Of a DNA stretch of 64,000 nucleotides, positions 36,353-45,656 are shown piece by piece. The position numbers were made by a program, and so were the translations under genes. This DNA comes from Caulobacter hibisci (GTDB lineage: Bacteria; Pseudomonadota; Alphaproteobacteria; Caulobacterales; Caulobacteraceae): the NCBI RefSeq assembly GCF_016135805.1, contig NZ_JADWOX010000002.1:310001-374000 (forward strand), read 5' to 3'. Position 1 is the stretch's first letter; each line of letters begins with the position of its first letter. The notes beneath the pieces are model-generated. The model saw nothing but the letters and a program-made list of their open reading frames with translations, did no database searches and was not told where the DNA came from.

Positions 36353-37800
36353 GCGCGCTACGCACCCTCGGCGCGGCCGCCTCGCTGCTGGCCCTGGCCG
36401 CCTGCACGACCGTCGGCCCCACCTACCAGCGGCCCGACGTCGCCAAGATCAACGAACCGGCCGCCCAGGCGCCGTTCATGGGCGCGACCAGCGCCGCCGT
36501 CAGCCAGGACCCGGTCCCCGACGGCTGGTGGAAGCTCTATGACGACGAGACCCTGAACGGTCTGGTGCAGGAGGCCCTGACCGCCAACACCGACCTGCGG
36601 GTCGCCGCCGCCAACCTGGCGCGCGCCCGCGCCGTGGCCGGCGAGGCCGACGACGCCGGGGGCTTCTCGGCCGGCGCCTCGGCGGCGGCCATGCACGCCC
36701 GCGAGTCCGGCGAGCAATATCTGATGACCGAGCCGCTGCCGGTCGAGAACCTGGCCGACGCCGGCGTGAAGGTCTCCTATCAGGTCGATCTCGTCGGCCG
36801 GCTCAAGCGCGCGGCCGAGGCCGCCCATGCCGACGCCGACGCCAGCCAGGCGGCCCTGGATCTGGCCCGCGTCAGCGTCGCCGCCGACGTCGCCCGCGCT
36901 TATGTCGAGGTCTGCTCGTCCGGCCACGAACTGCACGTCGCCGAGCAGAGCTTGGACCTGCAGCAAAAGAGCCTGGACGTCACCGGCCGCCTGATCGCCG
37001 CCGGTCGCGGCACGGCGCTGGACGCCACCCGCGCCCGCGCCCAGGTCGAACTGCAACGCGCGTCGATTCCGACCTTCGAGGCCCATCGCAGGGCCGCGCT
37101 CTACAAGCTGGCTGTCCTGACCGGCAAGCCGCCGGCCGAGTTCCCCAAGGTCGTCGAGGCCTGCGCGTCGCCGCCCAAGCTGTCCCAGCCGCTGCCGGTC
37201 GGCGACGGCGCGGCGCTGCTCAAGCGCCGCCCGGACGTGCGCCAGGCCGAACGTACCCTGGCCGGCGCCACGGCCCGCATCGGCGTCGCTCGCGGCGCGC
37301 TCTATCCGAACATCAGCTTCGGTCTCGGCGCCGGCTCCACGGGCCTGCTCGCCGACATCGGCCAGCCCGCCGCCAATCGCTGGAGCCTGTCGGGTCTGGT
37401 CTCCTGGACCCTGCCGGGCGAGGGCGAGCGCGCCCGCATCCGTGGGGCCGAGGCCGGCGCCGACGGGGCGCTGGCCAAGTTCGACGGCGTGGTCCTGAAC
37501 GCCCTGCGCGAAACCGAGACTAGCCTCACCGCCTACGCCCACGAACTCGACCGCAACGCCGCCCTGCGCGCGGCTCGAGACGAAGCCGCCAAGGCCGAAC
37601 ACCAGGCCGCGACTCTCTACAAGGCCGGCCGCGCGCCCTATCTCCAGGGTCTCGACGCTCAGCGCACCCTGGCGAGGGCCGAGGCCTCCCTGGCGGCGTC
37701 CGATGCGGCCGTGGCGGCGGATCAGGTGACCCTGTTCCTGGCGCTCGGCGGCGGCTGGGAAAATGCGCCGGCGGTCAAGACGGTGCAGGCGCAGAGGTAG
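36349..37800 (+). CDS. Outer-membrane efflux lipoprotein (NodT/OprM type)
   Basis: A 483-residue TolC-like channel with a lipoprotein signal (LLALAACTTVGPTYQRPDV; Cys at residue 19). It has the two repeated OEP halves: GWWKLYDDETLNGLVQEALTANTDLRVAAANLARARA near 60 and the second near 270 with LLKRRPDVRQAERTLAGATARIGVARGALYPNIS. GTG 36349 overlaps the adaptor stop (GTGA). It completes a tripartite pump. Confidence 0.95.
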   Translation: MSALRTLGAAASLLALAACTTVGPTYQRPDVAKINEPAAQAPFMGATSAAVSQDPVPDGWWKLYDDETLNGLVQEALTANTDLRVAAANLARARAVAGEADDAGGFSAGASAAAMHARESGEQYLMTEPLPVENLADAGVKVSYQVDLVGRLKRAAEAAHADADASQAALDLARVSVAADVARAYVEVCSSGHELHVAEQSLDLQQKSLDVTGRLIAAGRGTALDATRARAQVELQRASIPTFEAHRRAALYKLAVLTGKPPAEFPKVVEACASPPKLSQPLPVGDGAALLKRRPDVRQAERTLAGATARIGVARGALYPNISFGLGAGSTGLLADIGQPAANRWSLSGLVSWTLPGEGERARIRGAEAGADGALAKFDGVVLNALRETETSLTAYAHELDRNAALRAARDEAAKAEHQAATLYKAGRAPYLQGLDAQRTLARAEASLAASDAAVAADQVTLFLALGGGWENAPAVKTVQAQR

Positions 37801-37812
37801 ACGCGTTCCTGG

Positions 37813-38484
37813 CCCTCTCCCAGAGGGAGAGGGAGGGGCCCGCGCGAAGCGTGGGAGGGTGAGGGTGTACGCCGCCAACCGTCGTGCCGGCACGCCGTCT
37901 TCAGTCCCTAACCCCTCATCCGGCGCTTCGCGCCACCTTCTCCCTCTGGGAGAAGGAAACAAGAGGTCGGACGGGGATTGGCGAGCGTCCATCCCCGGCG
38001 AACTCGAAAAAGAGTTCAACCAAAACAGCGCCCTATAACTTTCTCACCCGAACTTATCAGACGCGCCAAAACCAGCCGCATACTCACAGTCATCCCAGCC
38101 ATGGGGAGGGCTCTTGGTACCGGCCCAAGTTGCGGCTGTGGATCGCATCGAGCGGGGCCGCTTGGGGCGTTGCGGGAAGGGCGGGTTTGCAGGATCGCTC
38201 AGAAGGCGTGATTGGGCCGTCAGCCGTTCCGTGACGAGACAAGCGGGTAGACAGGCCGGGAACGTTCAAACCGGTTCAACAGGATCAGCCGAGGCCGCGC
38301 CGGATTACCGCGGGGCTGTCGATCCTGCCCGTCCGAGGGCTAGCCGGGCCAATGGCTGAAATAGCGCCTACGCCCCCGGTCCTTCGAGCCAACGATGCGG
38401 CGGAGCGGTCTGACGAAGCCGAAACGCTAAAAACCCATCACGGTCTCCGGGCTCCGCCCGGCCGCTCCGCGCCTTCCCATCACC
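37813..38484 (+). repeat. Long composite intergenic repeat, copy A
   Basis: The 837-bp gap between convergent genes holds no credible gene. From 37813, bases match the reverse strand of 52377-51734. The first 330 bp are highly alike: paired AGAGGGAGAGGG palindromes, a GCCGGCACGCCGTCTTC core, TTGGCGAGCGTCCATCCCC, AACTTTCTCAC, ATCAGACGCG and GATCGAGCGGGGC. The later part is more diverged but alignable up to CCTTCCCATCACC. Short open frames here are by-products of the repeat. Confidence 0.8.
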
Positions 38485-38527
38485 TTTCGTGGATTTCCAC
38501 GGGAGTGCGAAGTCGCATGCCTGCGTC

Positions 38528-38639
38528 GACCCCCTCAGTCGCTCCGCGACAGCTCCCCCAGAGGGGGAGCATCTTCCTGGCTCGGCGCTTCTAGATCCTC
38601 CCCCTCTGGGGGAGGTGGCCCGGAGGGCCGGAGGGGGTC
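38528..38639. repeat. Palindromic intergenic repeat (type 3)
   Basis: Arms beginning GACCCCCTC and ending GAGGGGGTC enclose two CTCCCCC-AGA-GGGGGAG hairpins. It abuts and slightly overlaps the stop codon of the Hsp70-like gene and may serve as its terminator. Confidence 0.75.
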
Positions 38640-39960
38640 AGCCCGAAACCCGCTCGCTCCACAGATCCAGGTCCGCCTCATGCCCGATCAGCGCCAGGCC
38701 CGAGGCGATCGACTCGAACTCGCCGCCGCGCTCGATCCGCTCGGCCCCGAACCGGCGCAGGAAGATCTCGCGGACGGCCGGCACGAAGGACGAGCCGCCG
38801 GTCAGGAACACGCGGTCCACGCCATCGGCCGAAAGACCCGAGCGCTCCAGCGCCTGATCGACGGCCGTCTCGATCGCCTTCAGCTCCGGCGCAATCCAGG
38901 CCTCGAACTCGCTGCGGGCCACGTCGCGCTCGATCTCCACCGAGCCGGCCTTGAACGAGAACCGCGCGCTCTCCTGGCCCGACAGCGCCTCCTTCAGGCC
39001 CGAGACCGAGCGGTAGAGGGCATAGCCGTGGTTGTCGTCGAGCACCTCGATCAGCCGGCTGATCTTTTCCGGCTCGACCGCCGTGCGTTCCAGGGCGCGG
39101 ATGTCGCGCATGTCCTTGGAGGCGCGCAGCATGGCCAGCTGATCCCAGCGGGCGAAAGCGGTGTAGTAGCGTTGCGGGATCGGCAGGCGGCTGGACATGG
39201 CCCGATAGAGGCTGCCCTTGCCCAGCTCCGGCGAGACGACGTTGTCGATGATCCGGTAGTCGAAGGCGTCGCCGGCCACGCCGACGCCCGAGCGGGCCAG
39301 CGGCACCGAGCGCAGCTGGCCGTCATGGCGCTCGAACCGCACGATCGAGAAGTCGCTGGTGCCGCCGCCGAAGTCGGCCACCAGCACCGTGGCGTCCTCG
39401 TTCAGCTGACGGGCGAAGAAGAAGGCCGCGCCGACCGGCTCGTGGGCGTAGCGGATGTCGGAGAAGCCCAGCCGCTCGAACGCCGCCTCGTAGCGGCGCA
39501 GGGCCAGGGCCTCGTCGGGATTGCCGCCGGCGAAGGTCACCGGCCGGCCGACGATCACCCGCGGCGGCAGGTCGCTCATCTGGCCGCCGGCATGGTCGCG
39601 CAGCTTGAACAGGAAGGCCGCCAGCAGGTCCTCGAACAGGTAGCGCTTGTCGAGGATCTTGGTCTCGGTGAAGGCCGCGCTCGCCGCGAAGGTCTTGAAC
39701 GACTGGACGAAGCGGGTTTCCAGCGGATCCTCGACATAGGCCTCGATGGCCCAGGGGCCGGCCTCGATGACGCGCTCGGTCGGGCGGCCGTCCGGGCCGG
39801 CCATCGAATGGAAGCTCAGGGCCGAGCGAAAGGCGAAGATGTCCTTCTCGCCGACCGGAAAGCGCACCAGGCGCGCGGGGCCGCTGCCGTCGGCGATGGC
39901 GACGACGGTGTTGGTGGTGCCAAAATCGATGCCGATCGTCGGCTGGACGGCGGACGTCAT
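38638..39960 (-). CDS. Hsp70-family protein (YegD-like)
   Basis: A 440-residue actin/Hsp70-fold ATPase: phosphate-1 motif IGIDFGTTNTVVA near residue 9, connect/phosphate-2 VLVADFGGGTSDFS near 190, adenosine motif VFLTGGSSFVPAVRE near 380. It has only the nucleotide-binding domain, without the substrate-binding domain and tail of DnaK, as in YegD. Such proteins are thought to be atypical chaperones. It is a single gene, with the type 3 repeat right after it. Confidence 0.92.
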   Translation of the reverse strand: MTSAVQPTIGIDFGTTNTVVAIADGSGPARLVRFPVGEKDIFAFRSALSFHSMAGPDGRPTERVIEAGPWAIEAYVEDPLETRFVQSFKTFAASAAFTETKILDKRYLFEDLLAAFLFKLRDHAGGQMSDLPPRVIVGRPVTFAGGNPDEALALRRYEAAFERLGFSDIRYAHEPVGAAFFFARQLNEDATVLVADFGGGTSDFSIVRFERHDGQLRSVPLARSGVGVAGDAFDYRIIDNVVSPELGKGSLYRAMSSRLPIPQRYYTAFARWDQLAMLRASKDMRDIRALERTAVEPEKISRLIEVLDDNHGYALYRSVSGLKEALSGQESARFSFKAGSVEIERDVARSEFEAWIAPELKAIETAVDQALERSGLSADGVDRVFLTGGSSFVPAVREIFLRRFGAERIERGGEFESIASGLALIGHEADLDLWSERVSG

Positions 39961-40043
39961 GGGAGGAGCTCGGGCGGGGAGGGGCCGTGCGTCCTACAGC
40001 GGTGAGCGCGGGGGTCAAGCGGATTGACGCTCGCAAGCGCGGT

Positions 40044-40324
40044 TCAGCGCTCTCGAGCGTGCTTGATGCGCGTGATCAAGACTTCTGTCGGGGTGATTTG
40101 GTATTCAACGACGTAGCCGGAGTCGCCGAACGGAACCTGGAGCCGGCGCAAATCTTTCCGTGGTCCAATCTGACCGCGTTCGGCGTATTCCGCCAACGAG
40201 CGTATGGAGGCGGCGATAATCTGCCCTGCACGTCGCGCGGCGGATGGGTTCTTGTCGATGAGGAAGTCTCGAGCCTGGAAAGATCGCGGTGAGCCTGAGC
40301 GGTCAGCCGGATCGAGCGCCTCAT
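40044..40324 (-). pseudogene. ParE/RelE-type toxin gene broken by a frameshift
   Basis: ATG 40324 overlaps the antitoxin stop (ATGA) and encodes the ParE-like start MRRSIRLTAQAHRDLS. Near 40278-40283 (CTTTCC on the gene strand) the coding sense passes to another frame, which continues FQARDFLIDKNPSAARRAG, SLAEYAERGQIGPRKDLRRL, FGDSGYVVEYQITP and TEVLITRIKHARER to TGA at 40044. The 281-nt span is one short of 94 codons, so a single-base deletion restores the family. A sequencing error or recoding is possible, but a lost toxin is simplest. Confidence 0.8.
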
Positions 40325-40569
40325 TTGCGCTGCGCCAGCCGCATTTCGATGTTGGCTTGGAATTTGGTCAGGACCTCTTCGGCGTCGTAGGAGACGCCAG
40401 TCCGCTCGTACTCTTCCAACGCGGCAAGAGAACTGGCCCAATCATCGTCGATCGCCTGGTCGATGGCGTTGAGGGCGAAGGCCTCCGGCGTTACGCCGGC
40501 GGCCTCGGCCGCGACGCGCAGCCGCTCGGTGCGTTCGGGATCGAGATGGATGTCAGCGCCGTCGGCCAT
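40321..40569 (-). CDS. ParD-like antitoxin
   Basis: An 82-residue acidic protein with an N-terminal ribbon-helix-helix-like stretch (DIHLDPERTERLRVAAEAAGVTPEAFALNAI in part) and a C-terminal toxin-binding tail ending GVSYDAEEVLTKFQANIEMRL. This resembles ParD/CopG-type antitoxins. It precedes and overlaps the broken toxin. If the toxin is inactive, this gene may persist only as an autoregulator or relic. Confidence 0.82.
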   Translation of the reverse strand: MADGADIHLDPERTERLRVAAEAAGVTPEAFALNAIDQAIDDDWASSLAALEEYERTGVSYDAEEVLTKFQANIEMRLAQRK

Positions 40570-40670
40570 GGTTCGAGGATCGCCCCGGGGCGGCAGGGCG
40601 TCAACGTGGTTCGCATTGACTTTTCCCCCGCGCGCCCGTCCTTGGCGCGCTCACTTGGAAGGGCCCGGTC

Positions 40671-41849
40671 TTGGAACAGTTCGACGTCGTGGTGCTGGGA
40701 GCCGGCGCGGCCGGCATGATGTGCGCCATCGAGGCCGGCAAGCGCGGGCGCAAGGTGCTGATCGTCGACCATGCCAAGGCGGCGGGCGAGAAGATCCGCA
40801 TCAGCGGCGGCGGTCGCTGCAACTTCACCAACATGGGCGCGACGCCAGCCCAGTTCCTGTCGGCCAATCCGAAGTTCTGCGTCTCGGCCCTGCGCCGCTA
40901 TCGCCCCGCCGATTTCATCAATCTGGTGCGCAAGTACGGCATCGATTTTCACGAAAAGACCCTCGGCCAGTTGTTCTGCGACAACTCGTCGAAGGACATC
41001 ATCGGAATGCTGCTCGACCTGATGGACCAGGGTGGCGTCAAACTTCGGTTGGAGACCAGCGTCGAGGGCGTGGCCAAGGAAGGCGAAGGCTTCGCCGTCC
41101 GGCTGTCCAGTGGACCTGTCGCCTGCGCCTCGCTGGTGGTCGCCACCGGCGGCAAGTCGATCCCGAAGATGGGCGCGACCGGCCTGGGCTACGAGATCGC
41201 CCGCCAGTTCGGCCTGGCCATCGTCGAGACCCGGCCGGCCCTGGTGCCCCTGACTTTCGAGGCCCGCACGCTCGAACGGCTTTCGCCGCTGTCGGGCGTC
41301 TCGGTCGACGCCGTGGTCGCCAGTGGCAAGACCAAGTTCCGCGAGGGGATGCTGTTTACCCACCGGGGCTTGTCGGGACCGTCGATCCTGCAGATTTCTT
41401 CGTATTGGCGCGAGGGCGGCGAGATCGTCGTCGACATGGCGCCGGGAACCGATGTCTTCGCGACCCTGAAGGCCGAGCGCTCGGCCAACGGCCGTCGGGC
41501 GCTGCACACGGTGCTGGGCGAGATCGTGCCCAAGCGCCTGGCCCAGATGATCGTCGACGACGAGGGCGTGGCCGGCAATATCGCCGACTGCTCGGACAAG
41601 ATGCTGGCCCGCGTGGCCGCCGTCGTCAACGCCTGGACGGTCAAGCCGGTCGGCTCTGAAGGCTATCGCACCGCCGAAGTGACGCTGGGCGGGGTCGACA
41701 CCGACGGCCTGGATTCCCGCACCATGGCGGCCAAGGCCGTGCCGGGCCTCTACTTCATCGGCGAGGTCGTCGACGTCACCGGCTGGCTGGGCGGGTATAA
41801 CTTCCAGTGGGCCTGGGCGTCCGGCTGGTGCGCGGGGCGGGCGGCTTAG
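40671..41849 (+). CDS. HI0933/YhiN-family NAD(P)/FAD-dependent oxidoreductase
   Basis: A 392-residue flavoprotein: dinucleotide motif VVVLGAGAAGMMCAIEAGKRGRKVLIVDH near residue 5, family motif GEKIRISGGGRCNFTN near 40, VVATGGKSIPKMGATGLGYEIARQFG near 152, FTHRGLSGPSILQISSYW near 225 and the closing GLYFIGEVVDVTGWLGGYNFQWAWASG. The physiological substrate of this family is unsettled (BaiN acts on bile acids). TTG 40671 is the start, with GGAAGGG ahead; no ATG lies before the Rossmann motif. Confidence 0.92.
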   Translation: MEQFDVVVLGAGAAGMMCAIEAGKRGRKVLIVDHAKAAGEKIRISGGGRCNFTNMGATPAQFLSANPKFCVSALRRYRPADFINLVRKYGIDFHEKTLGQLFCDNSSKDIIGMLLDLMDQGGVKLRLETSVEGVAKEGEGFAVRLSSGPVACASLVVATGGKSIPKMGATGLGYEIARQFGLAIVETRPALVPLTFEARTLERLSPLSGVSVDAVVASGKTKFREGMLFTHRGLSGPSILQISSYWREGGEIVVDMAPGTDVFATLKAERSANGRRALHTVLGEIVPKRLAQMIVDDEGVAGNIADCSDKMLARVAAVVNAWTVKPVGSEGYRTAEVTLGGVDTDGLDSRTMAAKAVPGLYFIGEVVDVTGWLGGYNFQWAWASGWCAGRAA

Positions 41850-41853
41850 GAAA

Positions 41854-41989
41854 ACCCTCTCCCTTTGGGAGAGGTGTCGCCAAAGGCGACGGAGAGGGGA
41901 GTTGTTATGAAAGCGGCCGCTTCAGCGAAAGCTGAAAACGGCCCCCCTCCGGCACTCCGGGCCACCTCCCCACAGAAGGGGGAGGGGCC
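41854..41989. repeat. Palindromic intergenic repeat (type 4)
   Basis: Between convergent genes, CCCTCTCCCTTTGGGAGAGG and a partly complementary CCTCCCC element flank a core resembling those of the elements at 51558 and 57495 (a GCTTC...GAAGCTGAAAAC-like string). It probably acts as a two-way terminator. Confidence 0.7.
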
Positions 41990-41996
41990 TAGGTGA

Positions 41997-44180
41997 CTAC
42001 TTCTTCTTGAACGGCTTGGGCTTGCCGGCGAAGTCGCTCTTGCCCTTGAAGGGCTTGGGACCCTTGAACGCGGGCTTGTCGCCGAAGGCCGGCTTGGCCT
42101 TGTAGGGCTTTGCCGGAGCGTCGCCGAACGCCTTAGGGGCGCGGGGCTTGTACTCGCGCGGGCCGTCGGCGTTGTCGGCGCGGGGCTTGTAGGCCCGCTT
42201 CGGCGCGCCGTCGCTTTCGATCGGCGAATACGGACGCGGCGCCGCATCGCGATCGCGCGGCTTGAAGTCGCGCGGCTTGTCGTCCCGCGGCGGGCGCGGC
42301 TTGTAGTCGCCCTTCGGCTCTTCGTTGCGAGCGTAGGGCTTGGCGCTGCTGGCGCCGTCGCGGTCGTAGCCGCCCGGACGCGGCGTGTGGTCGCGCGAGC
42401 CCGGAGCGTTGGCGCGGGGGCCGCGCGGCGCGTCGTCGTAGCTGCGCGGGGCGCGCGGCGGACGCGGGGCGTCGCCGTCGAAGTCACGCGGCGGACGCGG
42501 CGAGCGCGGGCCGTCGCTGCGCGGAGCCGGGGCCGTGGTCGGGGTGATGCTGACGTCCTCGCGCACGGTCGACTGCACCGCGGCGCCGAACTTCACAACG
42601 GCTTCGGCCGAGATCTCGAACTTGGTGTCGTAGTCGAAGATCCGGATCGAGCCGATGTCCTTCTTGGTGATGTGGCCCTGGCGGCAGATCAGCGGGATCA
42701 GCCACTTCGGGTCGGCGTTGCCGCGACGGCCGACGCTGATGCGGAACCACTCCGAGCCGTCCATGCTGACGCGCGGTTCTCGCTCGGGACGGTCGCCGAA
42801 CTCACGGGGCGCGAAGTCGCGGTCGCCGCGGGGCTCGCGCGAGCGCGGACCCGGATCGGCGCCGTGGCGCGGGTCGTCGTACATCTCTTCCGGCGCCGGC
42901 AGCTTGGCGCGGCGGGTGCGGATCAGGGCCGCGGCGATCTCGGTCGGGGTGCGCTTGGCCAGCATGGCTTCCGCCAGGGCTAGGTCTTCCTCGTTCGAGG
43001 CTTCGGCGAAGATCGGGTCATCCAGCAGGCGCTCGGTGTCCTTGGCGCGGATCTCGTCGGCGCTCGGGGCGCCGCCCCAGACGCCTTCGACGCCGGCCGC
43101 GAACAGCAGCTGTTCGGCCTTGCGGCGACGGGTGTAGGGCACGACGAGCGCCGAGACGCCCTTCTTGCCGGCCCGGCCCGTGCGGCCCGAACGGTGCAGC
43201 AGGGTGGCCTTGTTGACCGGCAGTTCGGCGTGGATGACGAGGCCCAGATCGGGCAGGTCGAGGCCGCGGGCGGCGACGTCGGTGGCGACGCAGACGCGGG
43301 CGTGGCCGTCGCGCAGGGCTTGCAGGGCGTCGGCGCGTTCGCGCTGGCTCAGCTCGCCCGAGAGGCCGACGACGTCGAAGCCGCGTTCGCGAAGCTTGCT
43401 GTGCAGCGAGCGGACGCTTTCGCGGGTGTTGGCGAACACCAGGGCGCCGGGGCTTTCGAAGTAGCGCAGCAGGTTGACGACCGCGTGCTCGGTCTCGTTC
43501 GGGGCCACGCGCACGGCGCGGTATTCGATGTCGCGGTGCGGCTCGTTGCGGTCGATGGTGTCGATGCGCAGGGCGTCGTTCTGGTAGTTCTTGGCCAGGG
43601 CGATGATGTCGCGCGCCAGGGTGGCCGAGAACAGCAGGGTGCGGCGCTCGGCCGGGGCGGCGTCGAGGATGAACTCAAGGTCTTCGCGGAAGCCCATGTC
43701 GAGCATCTCGTCGGCCTCGTCGAGGACGGCGACCTTCAGCTCCGACAGGTCCAGGTGGCCGCGCTCGATGTGGTCGCGCAGGCGGCCCGGGGTGCCGACG
43801 ACGATGTGGGCGCCGAAGTTCAGGGCGCGTTGCTCGCGACGGGCGTCCATGCCGCCGACGCAGTTGACGACCGTGGCGCCGGCCTGGGCATAGAGCCACT
43901 CCAGCTCGCGATTGACCTGCATGGCCAGTTCGCGGGTCGGGGCGATGACCAGGGCCATCGGCAGGCCGGCCTTGGGCAGGCGTTCGGCGTCGCCCAGCAG
44001 GGTCGGGGCGGCGGCCAGGCCGAAGGCCACGGTCTTGCCCGAGCCGGTCTGGGCGCTGACCAGAAGGTCGCGGCCTTCGGCGTCGGCTTCCAGCACGGCG
44101 GCCTGGACGGGGGTGGGCTCGGCGTAACCCTGAGCGGCGAGAGCCCGCTCAAGAGCGGGGTGAGAGGCGGGGAAGGGCAT
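41997..44180 (-). CDS. DEAD-box RNA helicase with DbpA-type RNA-binding domain and long basic tail
   Basis: A 727-residue protein. Helicase core: Q motif near 20, AQTGSGKT near 43, PTRELAMQ near 85, VLDEADEMLDMGF near 155, SAT near 187 and HRSGRTGRAG near 325. A DbpA-like RNA-binding domain lies near 480-555 (WFRISVGRRGNADPKWLIPL). The last 170 or so residues are low-complexity, rich in Lys, Arg, Pro, Asp and Ala with repeated KPR and RPPR units, ending PFKKK. It resembles DeaD/CsdA, used in ribosome assembly and cold adaptation. ATG 44180 has a better context than the upstream ATG 44213. Confidence 0.94.
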   Translation of the reverse strand: MPFPASHPALERALAAQGYAEPTPVQAAVLEADAEGRDLLVSAQTGSGKTVAFGLAAAPTLLGDAERLPKAGLPMALVIAPTRELAMQVNRELEWLYAQAGATVVNCVGGMDARREQRALNFGAHIVVGTPGRLRDHIERGHLDLSELKVAVLDEADEMLDMGFREDLEFILDAAPAERRTLLFSATLARDIIALAKNYQNDALRIDTIDRNEPHRDIEYRAVRVAPNETEHAVVNLLRYFESPGALVFANTRESVRSLHSKLRERGFDVVGLSGELSQRERADALQALRDGHARVCVATDVAARGLDLPDLGLVIHAELPVNKATLLHRSGRTGRAGKKGVSALVVPYTRRRKAEQLLFAAGVEGVWGGAPSADEIRAKDTERLLDDPIFAEASNEEDLALAEAMLAKRTPTEIAAALIRTRRAKLPAPEEMYDDPRHGADPGPRSREPRGDRDFAPREFGDRPEREPRVSMDGSEWFRISVGRRGNADPKWLIPLICRQGHITKKDIGSIRIFDYDTKFEISAEAVVKFGAAVQSTVREDVSITPTTAPAPRSDGPRSPRPPRDFDGDAPRPPRAPRSYDDAPRGPRANAPGSRDHTPRPGGYDRDGASSAKPYARNEEPKGDYKPRPPRDDKPRDFKPRDRDAAPRPYSPIESDGAPKRAYKPRADNADGPREYKPRAPKAFGDAPAKPYKAKPAFGDKPAFKGPKPFKGKSDFAGKPKPFKKK

Positions 44181-44442
44181 GTTGGTCCAGTTCGATCCTG
44201 CAGGCGGCGGCACACAAAAACGCCCGCGGCCTGCGCCACGACCAAATTACGACCCCGATGTCCCGGACCCGTCTGATTGGTCACTTGTCATGAGAATAAA
44301 CCCCTCCGGTCGCCAAAACGAGGCGCTCGGGCGACCGAGGAAGTTTGGAAAGGGGCGTTAAGACGCCAATCTGCCTCGAAAGGCAAGAGCCGGCGGATAA
44401 TTAGCCCCTACTGCGGCGCTTTGGCCGCAGCATTTGGTTAAA
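44181..44442 (-). other. Leader region of the helicase gene with several hairpins
   Basis: Upstream of the helicase lie three small hairpins: GGCGT/ACGCC at 44354-44367, GCCT-CGAA-AGGC near 44373-44384 and CTGCGGC/GCCGCAG at 44411-44430. The region is richer in A/T than its neighbours. A long structured leader would fit an autoregulated or cold-induced helicase mRNA, but no promoter is clear. Confidence 0.35.
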
Positions 44443-44479
44443 CGAAAACGCCCCGCCCGGAGGACCGGACGGGGCGTCT
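44443..44479 (-). terminator. Rho-independent terminator of the pstS-like gene
   Basis: On the minus strand, ACGCCCCGTCCGG pairs with CCGGGCGGGGCGT (one G-T pair) around a 4-nt loop and is followed by TTTT. It lies about 20 nt after the stop codon. Confidence 0.9.
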
Positions 44480-44500
44480 TTCAGATGACCTGGAGAGCGA

Positions 44501-45550
44501 TCAGCTCTTCGGCGGCGCCATCAGGGTCAGCTTGCCGGCCGCGCCCTTGGCAGCTTGGTGCTGGACCGGGGGCAGCGGGATCAGGCCGCGGCCCTGCAGG
44601 TAGCCGCCGCGGCCGGTGGCGGCGTCGGAGACGAACTCGGCCAGGAATTCCTTCAGGCCCGGCGTCACGCCGACCTGGCCCTTCTTGACGTAGATGTAGA
44701 GCGAACGCGACACCGGGTAGGTGCCGTTGGCGATCGTCTGCGGGGTCGGCTTCACGCCGTTGACTGAGGCGGCCTTGATGACGTTGCCGTTCTCTTCGAG
44801 GAACGAGAAGCCGAACACGCCCAGGGCGCCCGGGGTCTTGGTCAGGGTGCCGACGATGGCGTTGTCGTTTTCGCCGGCGTCGATCCAGGCGCCGTCCTTG
44901 CGCAGCGGGTCGATCTTGGCCTTGAAGGCCTTCTCGTCGCTGTCGTGCAGGGCCTTGGCGGTCGGCAGCTTCTTGGCGCCGCCTTCGATGGCCAGCTCGA
45001 CCCAGGCGTCGCGGGTGCCCGAGGTGGGCGGCGGGCCGTAGACCAGGATGCGGTTGGCCGGCAGGCCGGCGCCCACGTCCTTCCAGGTCTTGTACGGGTT
45101 GGCCACGAACTGGCCGCCGCGCAGGGCGTTCTGGGCTAGGCCGAGATACAGGTGTTCGAGCTTGAAGTTGTAGTCGGGCGACTTCTTGTCCATGGCGATG
45201 ACGATGCCGTCGAAGCCGATCTTGATCTCGACGATGTCCTTGACGCCCTTGGCCTTGCAGGCCTCGTACTCGGACTTCTTCATCGGACGCGAGGCGTTGG
45301 CCACGTCGGGGAAGCCTTCGCCCATGCCGCCGCAGAACATCTTGATGCCGCCGCCGGTGCCGAGGCTTTCGATCTTGGGCGACTTCTTGCCGGTCTTCTT
45401 GGCGAAGTTCTCGGCGACGCGGGTGCTGAACGGGAAGACGGTCGAGGAGCCGGCGGCCCAGACATAGTCACGGGCGGCGTGGGCGCTGGGAGCGAGGGCC
45501 AGCAGGCCGAGCGCGGCGGCGGCTCCGAGGAAGGCTTTCATGGACGACAT
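44501..45550 (-). CDS. PstS-like periplasmic phosphate-binding protein
   Basis: A 349-residue exported binding protein: signal peptide ending PSAHAARDYV (about residue 26), phosphate-loop strings AAGSSTVFPFSTRVAENFAKKTG near 32 and LGTGGGIKMFCGGMGEGFPDVANASRPMKKSE in part near 62, GPPPTSGTRDAWVELA near 170. This matches the PstS-like/PBP family. No pstCAB genes are adjacent. A Pho-box-like repeat lies upstream, so induction by phosphate limitation is likely. ATG 45541 (MKAFLG) is an alternative start. Confidence 0.92.
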   Translation of the reverse strand: MSSMKAFLGAAAALGLLALAPSAHAARDYVWAAGSSTVFPFSTRVAENFAKKTGKKSPKIESLGTGGGIKMFCGGMGEGFPDVANASRPMKKSEYEACKAKGVKDIVEIKIGFDGIVIAMDKKSPDYNFKLEHLYLGLAQNALRGGQFVANPYKTWKDVGAGLPANRILVYGPPPTSGTRDAWVELAIEGGAKKLPTAKALHDSDEKAFKAKIDPLRKDGAWIDAGENDNAIVGTLTKTPGALGVFGFSFLEENGNVIKAASVNGVKPTPQTIANGTYPVSRSLYIYVKKGQVGVTPGLKEFLAEFVSDAATGRGGYLQGRGLIPLPPVQHQAAKGAAGKLTLMAPPKS

Positions 45551-45656
45551 CCTGATGGTCTTGGGGCCATGGGAATCTTGGACGCGTCGGCCGACCTCGG
45601 GGGAGGGCCGTCCGACCTCGTCGCCCGCAGACTAGCGGCGGCGAGGTCGGCTATTT

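Noticed and set aside
37978..38359. Several short frames between the efflux lipoprotein and Hsp70-like genes
   Set aside because: They are translations of the long composite repeat; equivalent strings appear from copy B, so the similarity reflects DNA repetition rather than protein conservation.
44179..44361. 60-codon plus-strand frame over the helicase leader
   Set aside because: No ribosome site, overlaps the helicase start region and ends in low-complexity basic residues; not convincing.
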